44,565 bases of DNA, from the NCBI GenBank assembly GCA_027078365.1, contig JALWYQ010000032.1, positions 1-44,565 on the forward strand, in the 5' to 3' direction. The notes under the pieces were generated by a model. The model did not search any database. It saw only the letters and a program-made list of their open reading frames with translations, and was not told the DNA's origin. A program made the translations under genes and the position numbers. Position 1 is the stretch's first letter; each line of letters begins with the position of its first letter. Of this stretch, positions 32,606 through 42,205 are shown piece by piece. This stretch comes from Phycisphaerae bacterium. GTDB taxonomy: Bacteria; Planctomycetota; Phycisphaerae; Sedimentisphaerales; Sedimentisphaeraceae.

Positions 32606-32634
32606 CTTATATCAAATTAGCCTGCTAAAATCAA
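32606..32634 (-). promoter_or_regulatory. Promoter of the candidate 6S RNA
   Basis: On the minus strand, TTGATT (32629-32634), 17-base spacer, TATAAG (32606-32611). Predicted start near 32599. It lies within 60 bases of the pheT stop, so the RNA is likely transcribed on its own. Confidence 0.65.
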
Positions 32635-32669
32635 ACCTTTTCGGTGATATCCAAGGTGTTGTAGTGACG

Positions 32670-34682
32670 CTATGCAGTCCTTATCTTCGCACCAACCTCA
32701 ACATCTAAACTTTTAATGATAGGCTCTTCAAGAGCATCTACCTTTTCGTGAGTAAGAGTTCCATCTTCATCACGGAATAGCAACGATAAAGTTACACTCT
32801 TTTTACCTGAGTCAATCTGTTTTCCTCGGTATGTGTCAACATAGCTGAGTTTTTCGAGCTCTTTTGGAGCTACTTTTGAGACAGCACTAGAAATATCTGC
32901 CCAACTCACTGCTTCATCAACAATAATAGATAGCACCCTTTCGATAGATGGGAATTTTGGAAGGTGGTTTATTTTAAATTCACCGCCTTCAATATCCATT
33001 AGGGCTTCTAGATCTACCTCTAGGGCAGTTACGTCAACATTCTTAAAGTCGTAAGCTTTCTTAACAGCATCGTTGACAATACCGGCAACACCGACTTTTC
33101 TATCGTTAATAAATACTTCGGCTCCAACGCTAGCCCAACAAACCTTTGCCGGAGCAAACTTCACAACAGCAGACTTATCCAGCGAGCGAACCAGACCCTC
33201 AAACGCCCCGCGTAAGAATCTAAGGTCGCTATCGCAGACAAGGGCAACCTTTGTTTTTTCGCATAGAGATTCACCATCCATTTCGAAGGTGTCGGCGATC
33301 TCAAAGAGTTTGCAGTTTGTGTTTCTTGCGTTGTAGTTTGATTGCATATTTGAACACAACGAGCTTACAAGAGTTTGACGCAACAGGTTAGCATTTTTTC
33401 TTGTAACATCTTTGACGCTCATATGCCCATCAACGCCGCATTCTGTGAAAATTTTGGCTGTTTTATCATCTGTGAATGTCACGTTAATTGTCTCAAAGAA
33501 TCCGCATGCATTCAGGAATGCGCCTATTTTCTTCACAACTCTATGCCGCTTATCTACCGGAGCAACCTCAATATTAATTTTCTTCTCGGTTGGAATCCTA
33601 TCGTAACCACAGACTCTAGCAACCTCTTCTATCAGATCTACCTCACGGGTTATATCGTGTCTCCAGCTTGGACAGTTGACAGTAAACACCTTTGCTTCAC
33701 TATCGTATTTGCAATTGAAGCCGAGTCTATTGAAGATTGTTTCAATCTCTCCGCTATCGTACTCGATACCGATTAGGCTGTTTAATCTCTCAAGTCTCAT
33801 TGTAACTTGAGGCTTGCTAGCCTTTACGGGATAATTATCAACAACTCCATTAGCTACTTTTCCACCAGCAACAAGCTGAATTAGCTGAGCAGTTCTTTTA
33901 GAAGCAAATTCTATCTGCTCAACATCAACATGCCTCTCAAAGCGGAACATTGCATCAGAATTTAATCCAAGCGCACGACCAGTAGCCCTTACGCTAACAG
34001 GTGCAAAGTGCGCTTCTTCTAGCAAAATATTGGTGGTTGTTGAGCTAACTTCTGTGTCCAATGAACCCATAACACCAGCAATTGCTACGGGAGAATTCTC
34101 GTCTGCAATCACAAGCATTTCAGATGTGAGTTTGCATTGGGTTGAATCTATCGCTGTGAGCTCTTCACCTACGATTGCTTTACGCACGATAATACGCTCG
34201 CCGCTTAGCTTGTCGTAATCGAAGGCGTGCGGAGGCTGGCCGACCTCTAGCATTGCATAGTTTGTAGCATCGACAACATTATTCACGCTGCGCAAGCCAA
34301 CAGATTCTAGGCGACGCTTCATCCAGTCTGGAGATTCGCCAACTTTTACACCTTCTATATATCTAGCGCAGTAGCGATTACAGAGAGAAGGCTCGGAGAT
34401 CGAGACATCAACAAACTCAGAGACTTCTTTGTCCATATAGTCTAGAGTTATCTCTGGAATCTTAAGCTGCTTTCCTGTAACGACCGCTATCTCACGAGCA
34501 ATACCAATGTAGCTTAGACAATCGCCTCTGTTACTAGTAATCTCAACATCAATTACTTCTCCGTTGTCGGTTTCTATAATTTCCTCAAGAGGAAACCCTA
34601 AATCGCTTAGAATGTCACTCACCTCTTGAGCCGACAAATCTATATCCACATAATCTTTAAGCCATTCTATGGAGATTTTCAT
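32670..34682 (-). CDS. pheT: Phenylalanine--tRNA ligase beta subunit, lacking the N-terminal tRNA-binding (EMAP-like) domain
   Basis: Structural and tRNA-binding subunit of the (alpha-beta)2 synthetase that charges tRNA-Phe. At 670 residues it is about 120 shorter than the usual 790-800. After the N-terminal B1 motif (ISIEWLKDYVDI...LGFPLE) the sequence passes straight to VIDVEITSNRGDCLSYIGIAREIA, so the OB-fold inserted there in most bacterial PheT (with HPNADKL) is missing. The B3/B4 editing module (ESVGLRSVNNVVDATNYAMLE), B5, the catalytic-like core and the C-terminal FDX-ACB domain (INHLPKFPSIERVLSIIV) are all present. pheS is not adjacent. The Shine-Dalgarno site is weak. Confidence 0.95.
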   Translation of the reverse strand: MKISIEWLKDYVDIDLSAQEVSDILSDLGFPLEEIIETDNGEVIDVEITSNRGDCLSYIGIAREIAVVTGKQLKIPEITLDYMDKEVSEFVDVSISEPSLCNRYCARYIEGVKVGESPDWMKRRLESVGLRSVNNVVDATNYAMLEVGQPPHAFDYDKLSGERIIVRKAIVGEELTAIDSTQCKLTSEMLVIADENSPVAIAGVMGSLDTEVSSTTTNILLEEAHFAPVSVRATGRALGLNSDAMFRFERHVDVEQIEFASKRTAQLIQLVAGGKVANGVVDNYPVKASKPQVTMRLERLNSLIGIEYDSGEIETIFNRLGFNCKYDSEAKVFTVNCPSWRHDITREVDLIEEVARVCGYDRIPTEKKINIEVAPVDKRHRVVKKIGAFLNACGFFETINVTFTDDKTAKIFTECGVDGHMSVKDVTRKNANLLRQTLVSSLCSNMQSNYNARNTNCKLFEIADTFEMDGESLCEKTKVALVCDSDLRFLRGAFEGLVRSLDKSAVVKFAPAKVCWASVGAEVFINDRKVGVAGIVNDAVKKAYDFKNVDVTALEVDLEALMDIEGGEFKINHLPKFPSIERVLSIIVDEAVSWADISSAVSKVAPKELEKLSYVDTYRGKQIDSGKKSVTLSLLFRDEDGTLTHEKVDALEEPIIKSLDVEVGAKIRTA

Positions 34683-34860
34683 TTTTCAACCAAACCAATA
34701 TCGTAATTTTCGTTAATACAAAACCTGCCCGCTAAACAAAACATCTCGAAGATTACCATTGCGACGCGTGGCAGCACATAATTTAGACGCTCATTATATA
34801 TCTGCGGGATGATTTTACCAGTCTTTTGTCGCCGAGATACCGCAATAATGGCTATTTATA

Positions 34861-34889
34861 TTGATTTGTGACCGCTTGAGTGTTAATCT
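34861..34889 (+). promoter_or_regulatory. Candidate promoter of the PEGA lipoprotein gene
   Basis: TTGATT at 34861-34866, 17 bases, TAATCT at 34884-34889. The -10 is poor, so this is tentative. Confidence 0.35.
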
Positions 34890-34953
34890 ACTGCAAAATG
34901 GATTCATAATCACTGCTTTGGTAGCGCTTACTGCAAAAAAAGGAATTGTAGAT

Positions 34954-35418
34954 ATGAGTAAGAGTCTAAGACTTCGTACACTATTGATATTTACTGTAAC
35001 TACTGTTTTACTCTCAGGTTGCGTTGAGAGGGAGCTTACTATAAACACCAAACCGCAAGGCGGGCTTGTGATAATAAACGATGAAGAGATTGGAGTTTCC
35101 CCAGTTACCGTAAACTTCAAGTGGTACGGGACCTATAGGGTGCGCATTGAGAAGGAAGGCTATAACTCTCTGCGTAAAAACATAGAGCTTAAACGACCGT
35201 TGCACGACTTATTTCCGTTTGATATTTTTGAAAATCTATTCAACCCTAACAGGGTAGATTCGTACAGCTGGAACTTTAAGCTAGATACCTATCAAAAACC
35301 AGACAGAAAATTGCTCATAGACAAGGCGAAACTTGCAAACGAACAGATGCAACTAGAACTAATGGACGCCAAATACAAAGTAGAGCAAAATAAGCCACAA
35401 ACAAAGGAAGAAAATTAA
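34954..35418 (+). CDS. PEGA-domain lipoprotein
   Basis: 154-residue predicted lipoprotein of unknown function. The signal peptide has the lipobox LLSGC with lipidated Cys23. A PEGA domain follows (about 28-80): LTINTKPQGGLVIINDEEIG, VSPVTVNFKWYGTYRVRIEKEGY, a pattern common in surface and regulatory proteins of Gram-negative bacteria. The C-terminal region (about 110-154) is a charged helix. The start ATG 34954 is favoured by AAAGGA upstream; an earlier in-frame codon at 34861 lies at the promoter. It is convergent with cheB and probably lies in the outer membrane. Confidence 0.82.
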   Translation: MSKSLRLRTLLIFTVTTVLLSGCVERELTINTKPQGGLVIINDEEIGVSPVTVNFKWYGTYRVRIEKEGYNSLRKNIELKRPLHDLFPFDIFENLFNPNRVDSYSWNFKLDTYQKPDRKLLIDKAKLANEQMQLELMDAKYKVEQNKPQTKEEN

Positions 35419-35465
35419 TACAAATCTCTACCTGCGGCGCAAATTCAATCGGCTCTTTCTCTACC

Positions 35466-35486
35466 TTTCAATATCTTGTATTGAAA
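35466..35486. terminator. Weak hairpin between convergent genes
   Basis: TTTCAATA-TCTTG-TATTGAAA, an 8-bp perfect stem without a clear T-tract on either side, in the 80-bp gap between the lipoprotein gene and cheB. Confidence 0.3.
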
Positions 35487-35498
35487 ATTGATTGTCCA

Positions 35499-36563
<1,065 letters not shown>

Positions 36564-36592
36564 TTACTTTCTTAGCCAATAACAAATACCTA

Positions 36593-37075
36593 CTAGAGTT
36601 CTATCATCGCAGCACCACACTTAACGCTGACAACTCCAGATCCGATATCAAGATACATGTTTCTAGGGGCATTACCTCCAACATGTTCCTTATCAATAAA
36701 CATGCCATTCTTCCAAAGAACTTTTCTTATTGCAAGGTGGTTACGATTACCAATATCAAATCCCTTTGGAGACCCCTGCATAGAAGCCCCGCCACAGATC
36801 TTAACTTTCATTCTTTTTTTAGTGGCACCAAGTTCAATCAGTTTGTTAACCAGTAAGGCCATACCTGTGTCTGCAAACATGAATGGGTTCTTCTGTGCTT
36901 TTTCTTTATCTATCTTAGACTCAGGAAGCTGATAATGAAGCATACCCCCAAGTTTGGCAACAGGGTCGTACAACGCAACACCGATACAAGAACCGAGCGA
37001 ATATGTTACGATAACATCATCACTGCTCCTTGATACCTTTGCGTCTGAAATATCTACAATGATTTTCTTTCTCAC
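36593..37075 (-). CDS. cheD: Chemoreceptor glutamine deamidase CheD
   Basis: Deamidates specific glutamines on chemoreceptors and, in some systems, interacts with CheC. The 160-residue protein has the catalytic cysteine and histidine in TYSLGSCIGVALYDPVAKLGGMLHYQLP (about 25-52), then ALLVNKLIELGATKKRMKVKICGGASM, all typical. The start codon is GTG, preceded by GGGGAGG at a short four-base spacing. It lies 12 bases after cheR and 44 before cheB, so it is in one operon with them. cheC is not in the window. Confidence 0.95.
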   Translation of the reverse strand: MRKKIIVDISDAKVSRSSDDVIVTYSLGSCIGVALYDPVAKLGGMLHYQLPESKIDKEKAQKNPFMFADTGMALLVNKLIELGATKKRMKVKICGGASMQGSPKGFDIGNRNHLAIRKVLWKNGMFIDKEHVGGNAPRNMYLDIGSGVVSVKCGAAMIEL

Positions 37076-37087
37076 AGGTCCTCCCCT

Positions 37088-37936
37088 TTATTTTTCATAG
37101 ACTGTTGGCTGCACAAATTTAAATTTGTGCTCTATTCCAGTCAAGGACTCTGAATGGCCTGTAAACAAAAGTCCACCATTATCGATCAACTGCCAATAAC
37201 GCCCAACAAGTTTCTCCTGAGTTGGCTTATCAAAATATATCATCACGTTCCTACAAAAAATAACGTCTAGCGGTCCCTTTACAGGCCATTGTTCCATCAG
37301 GTTTAGCCTTGCAAAAAATATCATACTTTTAACCTGTGGCTTAACCTGATAGTATGTGTCAGGCCCAAGTTTTTGTTTGGTAAGATAGCGATTTTTTAGA
37401 TCTGTCGGAACTGGTGCAACTCTATCCGCCGTGTACATGCCCTTTTGAGCTGATTCCAAAACCTTAGTTGAGATATCAGTTGCAAGAATCTTTATATCCC
37501 AACCACTCTTGTCTTTAAAATAATCCAAGAGAGTCAAAGCGATTGTGTAAGGTTCCTCTCCTGAAGAACAACCAGCACTCCAGATACGTATGCGTTTTTT
37601 CCCAGCTTTAGTCTTGCGTTTCTCAAGAGCTGGAAGATAGACATTCGTTAGATAATCAAAATGCTGTTTCTCGCGATAAAAACTCGTTAGATTAGTAGAA
37701 ATAGAATCTATTAAAGATATGAATTCCGCTCCATTGGTATCTTTAGTTGCAAAGTCAATGTAACTATCAAAAGAAGACAAGCCTAAGTGTCTAAGCCTTT
37801 TGGCAAGCCTAGCCCTAACGAGTTCCTTCTTGCCTTCGTTTAAGGTAATACCACAATATTTATAAACAAGCGTACTAATTCTTTGAAATTCTTTATCTTT
37901 TAGTGCGATTTCATTGTCTGCTACTGCTATACCCAT
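37088..37936 (-). CDS. cheR: Chemotaxis protein methyltransferase CheR
   Basis: Methylates glutamates of chemoreceptors with S-adenosylmethionine. The 282-residue protein has a helical N-terminal domain (about 15-80) and a methyltransferase domain with the SAM-binding IWSAGCSSGEEPYTIA near 118-135, LATDIST, and IFCRNVMIYF near 225-235. GAGGGG lies upstream of its ATG. A sigma-28-like promoter and a terminator separate it from cheA, so cheRDB may be transcribed independently. With CheB and CheD it sets receptor adaptation; no receptor gene is nearby. Confidence 0.96.
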   Translation of the reverse strand: MGIAVADNEIALKDKEFQRISTLVYKYCGITLNEGKKELVRARLAKRLRHLGLSSFDSYIDFATKDTNGAEFISLIDSISTNLTSFYREKQHFDYLTNVYLPALEKRKTKAGKKRIRIWSAGCSSGEEPYTIALTLLDYFKDKSGWDIKILATDISTKVLESAQKGMYTADRVAPVPTDLKNRYLTKQKLGPDTYYQVKPQVKSMIFFARLNLMEQWPVKGPLDVIFCRNVMIYFDKPTQEKLVGRYWQLIDNGGLLFTGHSESLTGIEHKFKFVQPTVYEK

Positions 37937-37974
37937 TAACGCCCCTCACTATACTAGAGTAATTTGATATTCTT

Positions 37975-38002
37975 TAATCGACGTAACCAACCTGAGCCTT
38001 AA
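37975..38002 (-). promoter_or_regulatory. Candidate sigma-28 (FliA-type) promoter of cheRDB
   Basis: On the minus strand, TTAAGGCT (37995-38002), 12 bases, GTCGATTA (37975-37982). It keeps the TTAAG and CGAT cores of the flagellin promoters but with 12 rather than 11 spacer bases, and is therefore weaker evidence. Confidence 0.4.
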
Positions 38003-38024
38003 CGAGGAATTAGATATCAAATAC

Positions 38025-38077
38025 AAAAAAAAACTCGCCTACAACAACCTCAAGAGAGTATCGTTACAGGCGAGCTT
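38025..38077 (-). terminator. Terminator after cheA
   Basis: On the minus strand, GCTCGCCT ... AGGCGAG (38034-38040 with 38068-38074) followed by about nine T. The loop is long (27 bases), with some internal pairing. Confidence 0.8.
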
Positions 38078-38125
38078 TATTGATTTAACTGTTCAATCTA
38101 CTTCTTCCATTAACGGAGTGCTAAA

Positions 38126-40327
38126 TTAGTTCCAAGCAACCTCCAATAGGCCTAGCACGTCAAGAATTAAGCTCACCTTTCCATTACCAAGAATTGCACC
38201 ACCGGCAATACCTTTAATCTTGCCTATTCCATCACCGAGACTCTTAATCACGACCTGTTGTTGGCCAAGCGCTTCATCTACCATTAAGCAGCCACGCCTA
38301 TCCTCTTCTTCAACAACCACAAGGCTTGCGTCTTTAGGACTCTCGAAGTCCGCTTTAACACCAAACAGCTCATTGAGACGAACAATTGGCAATAATTCAT
38401 TGTGAACTTGCGCCATCTCAACTTGGCCATTGATCGTAGTTACTTGCTCTGGACTTGGCTTCAAACATGAATCGATAGATACGATTGGAATAATATATGT
38501 TTGGTCGCCAATTCTCACTAGTTGGCCATCAATAATTGCAAGCGTTAGAGGTAACTTGATTGTAAATGTAGTCCCTTTACCCTCTTCTGAGATAATATCA
38601 ATTTTACCTCTTAGAGACTCAATATTCTTCTTAACTACGTCCATGCCGACGCCTCTACCAGAAACGGCCGTAACCTGTTCAGCCGTTGAGAAGCCAGGGG
38701 CAAATATAAGCTTGAATATGTCTTGGTCAGAGAGATCCTCGCCAGAAGAGATAATATTTTTCTCAATAGCCTTGGCAATAAGTTTATCTTTATTTAGACC
38801 TCTACCGTCATCTTGAATCTCAATTATGATACTTCCTGCTTGATGATATGCTCTTAGACATACTCTACCAATCGCAGGCTTACCTGCCGCTTCTCTGTCT
38901 TGCGCAGATTCAATACCATGATCAACAGAGTTTCGAATCATATGTATGAGAGGGTCTGCTATTTGATCTACTACAATTCTATCGAGCTCTGTCTCTTCAC
39001 CCTCTGTCACAAAATCTATTTTCTTACCTGTCTTTCTTGAGAGATCTCTAACAAGCCTTGCCATTTTTTGGAATACGCCATGAATTGGCACCATTCTCAT
39101 CATCATAGCAAGCTCTTGTAGTTCACGGGCAATCTTACCCTGATGTGACACAACTTGATTTAACGGGTGCTCTGGTGCTACCGCTGTGGCTGCTTCTTGA
39201 GAGACCATTGACTGAGCAATAACTAGCTCACCAACCATATTGACCAAGTTGTCAAGTCTTTCCATGCTAACCTTTATCTTTTCATCATTAGCAAGAGTTT
39301 TCTTGATCTTTGGAGACTCACTAGCTACCGCGGCGCTACCTGTACTAGCTTCTTTAGGTTCACTAGGAGATTGTGCTTGAGTTGCCTGTGAAGATTCGGC
39401 ATTACTTTGTTCTGAAGCTTCTTTTGAAGCCTCTTCACTAGCATCTAAAGGAATACTTTGACTAGCCGTAGCTTCTTCTTGAGATGCTTTTGGCGCAGTA
39501 GATTCTAGCGTACCATTCTTGCAGGCTTCAAGGTTAGAAAGTATATCTTCCAATCCCTGCTGAGGCTCTACTGGATTACCCGCCTCAACACATTCGAGAA
39601 GATATGTAACCATTTTTTTGAGCATATCTAGAGCACTAAAGACAATGTCCATAGTTGCGCCTACTAGCTCTATCTCCCCATTTCTTGCCATATCAAGAAG
39701 ATTTTCTGCCGAGTGGGCCAGAGAACCAATTTCAGTGAGATTTAAGAAGCCAGCCATACCTTTTATAGTATGGAAGCCTCTAAATACACAGTTGATTGAT
39801 TCTTGGTCTTTTGGATTTTGCTCAATCTCTAAGAGAGCACTTTCTGCTGTTTCGATATGTTCAATAGCTTCAGATGCGAAATCAACTACTAGAGGCACAT
39901 CCTCTTCTGATATCAAAACTGCCTCTGTTGATTCGCTAGTGGCTTCACTATTAAAGTCCTGAGAAGTTGCTTCTGTTGAGTCTTGGGCTTGAGTATCTTC
40001 TATTAATTGATCAAGTAGATTACCCTCAAGAATTGGTTCTAGTATAGACTGTAGTGAGTCGATATTAGAGCCTAGCTCTCTTAGAAGATAATCAGAAACC
40101 TTGGCTCCATCACCAACTGCAGTTGCCTTAATCTTGGCCTCCGAGGTTACGCTCTCTACTTTGTTTTTTATATCATCAGGAATCTGAGAAATATCTCCAA
40201 TTTCTTGAGATATCTGAGTAAATATATCTGTCAAATTTGCGGCTTGCTCTTGTGATCCTGGTTGCAAAACTACAACTTCCGATGCCGCAGCCTGCAATAG
40301 TTTATTTAACTTCTCATTGTCACTCAT
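38126..40327 (-). CDS. cheA: Chemotaxis sensor histidine kinase CheA with N-terminal extension and no clear P2
   Basis: Autophosphorylates in complex with receptors and CheW and passes phosphate to CheY/CheB. The protein has 733 residues from ATG 40327, preferred for AGGGA at seven bases over a codon at 40351. An N-terminal stretch of about 140 residues precedes the Hpt domain, which carries phospho-acceptor His186 (RGFHTIKGMAGF). An Ala/Ser/Glu-rich linker (about 260-340) replaces a recognisable P2 domain. P3 (KVSMERLDNLVNMVGELVI), the ATPase P4 (HMIRNSVDHGIE, DDGRGL, GRGVGMDVV) and a CheW-like P5 follow. The N-terminal extension is unassigned. No cheW or cheY is present in the window. Confidence 0.96.
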   Translation of the reverse strand: MSDNEKLNKLLQAAASEVVVLQPGSQEQAANLTDIFTQISQEIGDISQIPDDIKNKVESVTSEAKIKATAVGDGAKVSDYLLRELGSNIDSLQSILEPILEGNLLDQLIEDTQAQDSTEATSQDFNSEATSESTEAVLISEEDVPLVVDFASEAIEHIETAESALLEIEQNPKDQESINCVFRGFHTIKGMAGFLNLTEIGSLAHSAENLLDMARNGEIELVGATMDIVFSALDMLKKMVTYLLECVEAGNPVEPQQGLEDILSNLEACKNGTLESTAPKASQEEATASQSIPLDASEEASKEASEQSNAESSQATQAQSPSEPKEASTGSAAVASESPKIKKTLANDEKIKVSMERLDNLVNMVGELVIAQSMVSQEAATAVAPEHPLNQVVSHQGKIARELQELAMMMRMVPIHGVFQKMARLVRDLSRKTGKKIDFVTEGEETELDRIVVDQIADPLIHMIRNSVDHGIESAQDREAAGKPAIGRVCLRAYHQAGSIIIEIQDDGRGLNKDKLIAKAIEKNIISSGEDLSDQDIFKLIFAPGFSTAEQVTAVSGRGVGMDVVKKNIESLRGKIDIISEEGKGTTFTIKLPLTLAIIDGQLVRIGDQTYIIPIVSIDSCLKPSPEQVTTINGQVEMAQVHNELLPIVRLNELFGVKADFESPKDASLVVVEEEDRRGCLMVDEALGQQQVVIKSLGDGIGKIKGIAGGAILGNGKVSLILDVLGLLEVAWN

Positions 40328-40383
40328 CTTACATTCCCTATTCTTTGTCAAATTTTTATACTAAAAATAGTTTCCCGCTGGGT

Positions 40384-40411
40384 GTATCGGTTGGGATAGA
40401 TAAGCACTTAA
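40384..40411 (-). promoter_or_regulatory. Candidate sigma-28 promoter of cheA
   Basis: On the minus strand, TTAAGTGC (40404-40411), 12 bases, ACCGATAC (40384-40391). It resembles the flagellin promoters, with a one-base longer spacer, and lies about 57 bases before the start codon. Confidence 0.5.
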
Positions 40412-40500
40412 CATATTAATTATAGTATTAGCACTAAATATACTTAGAAAAATGACATTAGAACAAATATATATCTGGTGCCGGTTATTTTTGCGCAATA

Positions 40501-40534
40501 AAAAAACACCGCCCCAAAACTAGCGGTGTTTTTT
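40501..40534. terminator. Bidirectional terminator after fliS
   Basis: Perfect 12-bp stem: AAAAAACACCGC (40501-40512), 10-base loop, GCGGTGTTTTTT (40523-40534). The minus strand reads into a T-run, so it closes the flagellin-fliS region. Confidence 0.92.
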
Positions 40535-40560
40535 AAATCAGGGATATCGTTTGAGGAAAT

Positions 40561-40920
40561 TTATTCAGCTATATCTCGCCAACCCTCATTCAAAGTCTCA
40601 AGCATGACAATAACCTCCTCAATCATACTCTTGTCATTCTTGATATTGGCTTGGGTTAGATGGCCTAGCATAAAATTGTAGAGTTTCCTCAGATTTTGCG
40701 CTATTTCGCCACCAACATCCATGTCTAGAACAAGATTAAGCTCTTCAATGATTTTCATGGCCTTCTGAACGTCCCTGTTCTTAGCCTCAAAATCACTTTC
40801 TTCTATACCACGTATGGCAAGCTTTAAGAACTTTATTGCTCCATCATATAGCATCACAACAAGCTTTCCTTTGCTTTGAGTCGTGATGGATGTTTCTTTA
40901 TACAAGTCAGCTACACTCAT
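40561..40920 (-). CDS. fliS: Flagellin export chaperone FliS
   Basis: Cytoplasmic chaperone that binds the C-terminal segment of flagellin, prevents early polymerisation and delivers it to the export gate. At 119 residues from ATG 40920 it has the usual size and all-helical form, with the family start MSVADLYKETSITTQSKGKL and the conserved VVMLYDGAIKFLKLA helix. GGGGG lies five bases before the ATG. It is placed downstream of a flagellin gene, as in many bacteria, behind a terminator that would need partial read-through; no separate promoter is obvious. Confidence 0.93.
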   Translation of the reverse strand: MSVADLYKETSITTQSKGKLVVMLYDGAIKFLKLAIRGIEESDFEAKNRDVQKAMKIIEELNLVLDMDVGGEIAQNLRKLYNFMLGHLTQANIKNDKSMIEEVIVMLETLNEGWRDIAE

Positions 40921-40988
40921 TGTAACCCCCAATAACACAAATCAACACCCTCTCCTCCTTCATTTATAAACCTATGAAAAGAGAGAAA

Positions 40989-41025
40989 TAAAAGTCCAAC
41001 TCAATCATTAGAATTGGACTTATTT
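40989..41025 (-). terminator. Terminator after the first flagellin gene
   Basis: On the minus strand, AAGTCCAA pairs with TTGGACTT (8 bp), 14-base loop, followed by TTATTT. Moderate strength. Confidence 0.7.
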
Positions 41026-41040
41026 AATCTATCAAATCAC

Positions 41041-41895
41041 TTAACGAAGAAGTGATAGAGCCATCTGAGGCATTCCGTTTGCCTGAGATAACATTGATAC
41101 ACCAGCTTGAGTAAGAACTTGATTCTTAGTCATATTTGCCATCTCTGTCGCAACGTCAACGTCTGAAATACGTGACTCTGACGCTTGGAGATTTTCAATT
41201 TGAATACCAAGAATAGATACTGTACTCTCAAGACGGTTCATTGAATAACCAAACGCTGCACGAGCTGCATCTTTATTAGTGATAGCAGTTGTAAGACTCG
41301 CTAGTGCTGTTGCTGCACCAGTAGCCGTGCTGATATTAAGGTCGCCAATACCATCTGTTCCAACGGTAAGATGTTCATTTAAGTGACCCGCCGCATTTGT
41401 ACTGTCACTACTTAAATCAACACCTGATATTGTGATAGTTGTGCTTGAGCCAACGTGGATTGCAACAGAAGAAGTTGACCCGTCAAGCATCGCAATACCA
41501 TTGAATTTGGTATCAGATGCAATACGGTCAATCTCTGATCTCATCTGGGCAAACTCGTTGTTCATGATTGTACGCTGCGCGTTTGAATAAGAACCAGTAG
41601 CTGCTTGCTCTGCAAGTTCCTTCATACGGATAAGGTTACTATCAATAGTCGCCATAGCACCTTCCATAGTCTGGAGCATACTGATACCGTCTTGCGCATT
41701 TCGATTGCCTTGCTCTAGCGTTGCAATATCCGCTCTCATAAGCTCACGAACTGCCATACCAGCAGCATCGTCTTTGGCACTATTAATGCGCAAGCCAGAA
41801 GAGAGCCTCTCCACTGAACTAGCTAGGGAGTCATAACTATTCCCTAAGTGCCTAGCAGCGTTAACTGCCATTATGTTACTCTTGATTGCTAACAT
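41041..41895 (-). CDS. Flagellin, short form (paralogue 1)
   Basis: Structural subunit of the flagellar filament. The 284 residues are only the D0/D1 domains: N-terminal helices (SSGLRINSAKDDAAGMAV; QDGISMLQTMEGAM; RMKELAEQAATGSYSNAQR), a short variable middle (about 150-205), then the C-terminal helices (NRLESTVSILGIQIENLQA; SRISDVDVATEM; TKNQVLTQAGVSMLSQAN) ending LLR. There is no D2/D3 outer domain. It differs from its neighbours mainly in the middle, where it reads GVDLSSDSTNAAGHLNEHLT. AAGGAG lies eight bases before the ATG. A sigma-28 promoter lies about 77 bases upstream. No symbol is given because the paralogues cannot be told apart by name. Confidence 0.97.
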   Translation of the reverse strand: MLAIKSNIMAVNAARHLGNSYDSLASSVERLSSGLRINSAKDDAAGMAVRELMRADIATLEQGNRNAQDGISMLQTMEGAMATIDSNLIRMKELAEQAATGSYSNAQRTIMNNEFAQMRSEIDRIASDTKFNGIAMLDGSTSSVAIHVGSSTTITISGVDLSSDSTNAAGHLNEHLTVGTDGIGDLNISTATGAATALASLTTAITNKDAARAAFGYSMNRLESTVSILGIQIENLQASESRISDVDVATEMANMTKNQVLTQAGVSMLSQANGMPQMALSLLR

Positions 41896-41971
41896 CTTTT
41901 AAACTCCTTAGTTAAGTTAACTTTTTGCTGATCACCAACCTCACAAAGTGGTGCTAATTCAACAATCTCAA

Positions 41972-41998
41972 TTATCGCTTAACTATCGATAAACTTAA
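41972..41998 (-). promoter_or_regulatory. Sigma-28 promoter of flagellin paralogue 1
   Basis: TTAAGTTT (41991-41998), 11 bases, AGCGATAA (41972-41979) on the minus strand, close to the enterobacterial FliA consensus TAAAGTTT-N11-GCCGATAA. It is the same motif and spacing as at the other two flagellin genes. Confidence 0.88.
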
Positions 41999-42152
41999 GA
42001 TACATAACAGCAGTCAAAATCGACTAATTACGGCTTTGGGCAACAAACACAGATTGCCATTGAAGGCAGATGCTTTTATAGGACACTTTCACAAAAAAAA
42101 ATTGGATTTTAATTTGTTTTTCTTTGATTTATATATTATGCAACCAACCATT

Positions 42153-42186
42153 AAAAGGGGCTGAACTCTTTGAAAGAGATCAGCCT
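42153..42186 (-). terminator. Terminator of flagellin paralogue 2
   Basis: Minus-strand stem GGCTGA / TCAGCC with a second inner pair AAGAG/CTCTT, followed by CCCCTTTTAA. The T-tract is short. Confidence 0.7.
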
Positions 42187-42205
42187 CGTTAAAATTAGCT
42201 AATAA

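Larger units (their letters stand above)
41896..42205. other. Flagellin intergenic region 1
   Basis: No gene. From the start of paralogue 1 outward it contains a conserved leader with an AGCACC...GGTTGGTGATCA stem, the sigma-28 promoter (41972-41998), the distal box (TTTTATAGGAC at 42074-42084) and the terminator of paralogue 2 (42153-42186). Confidence 0.75.
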
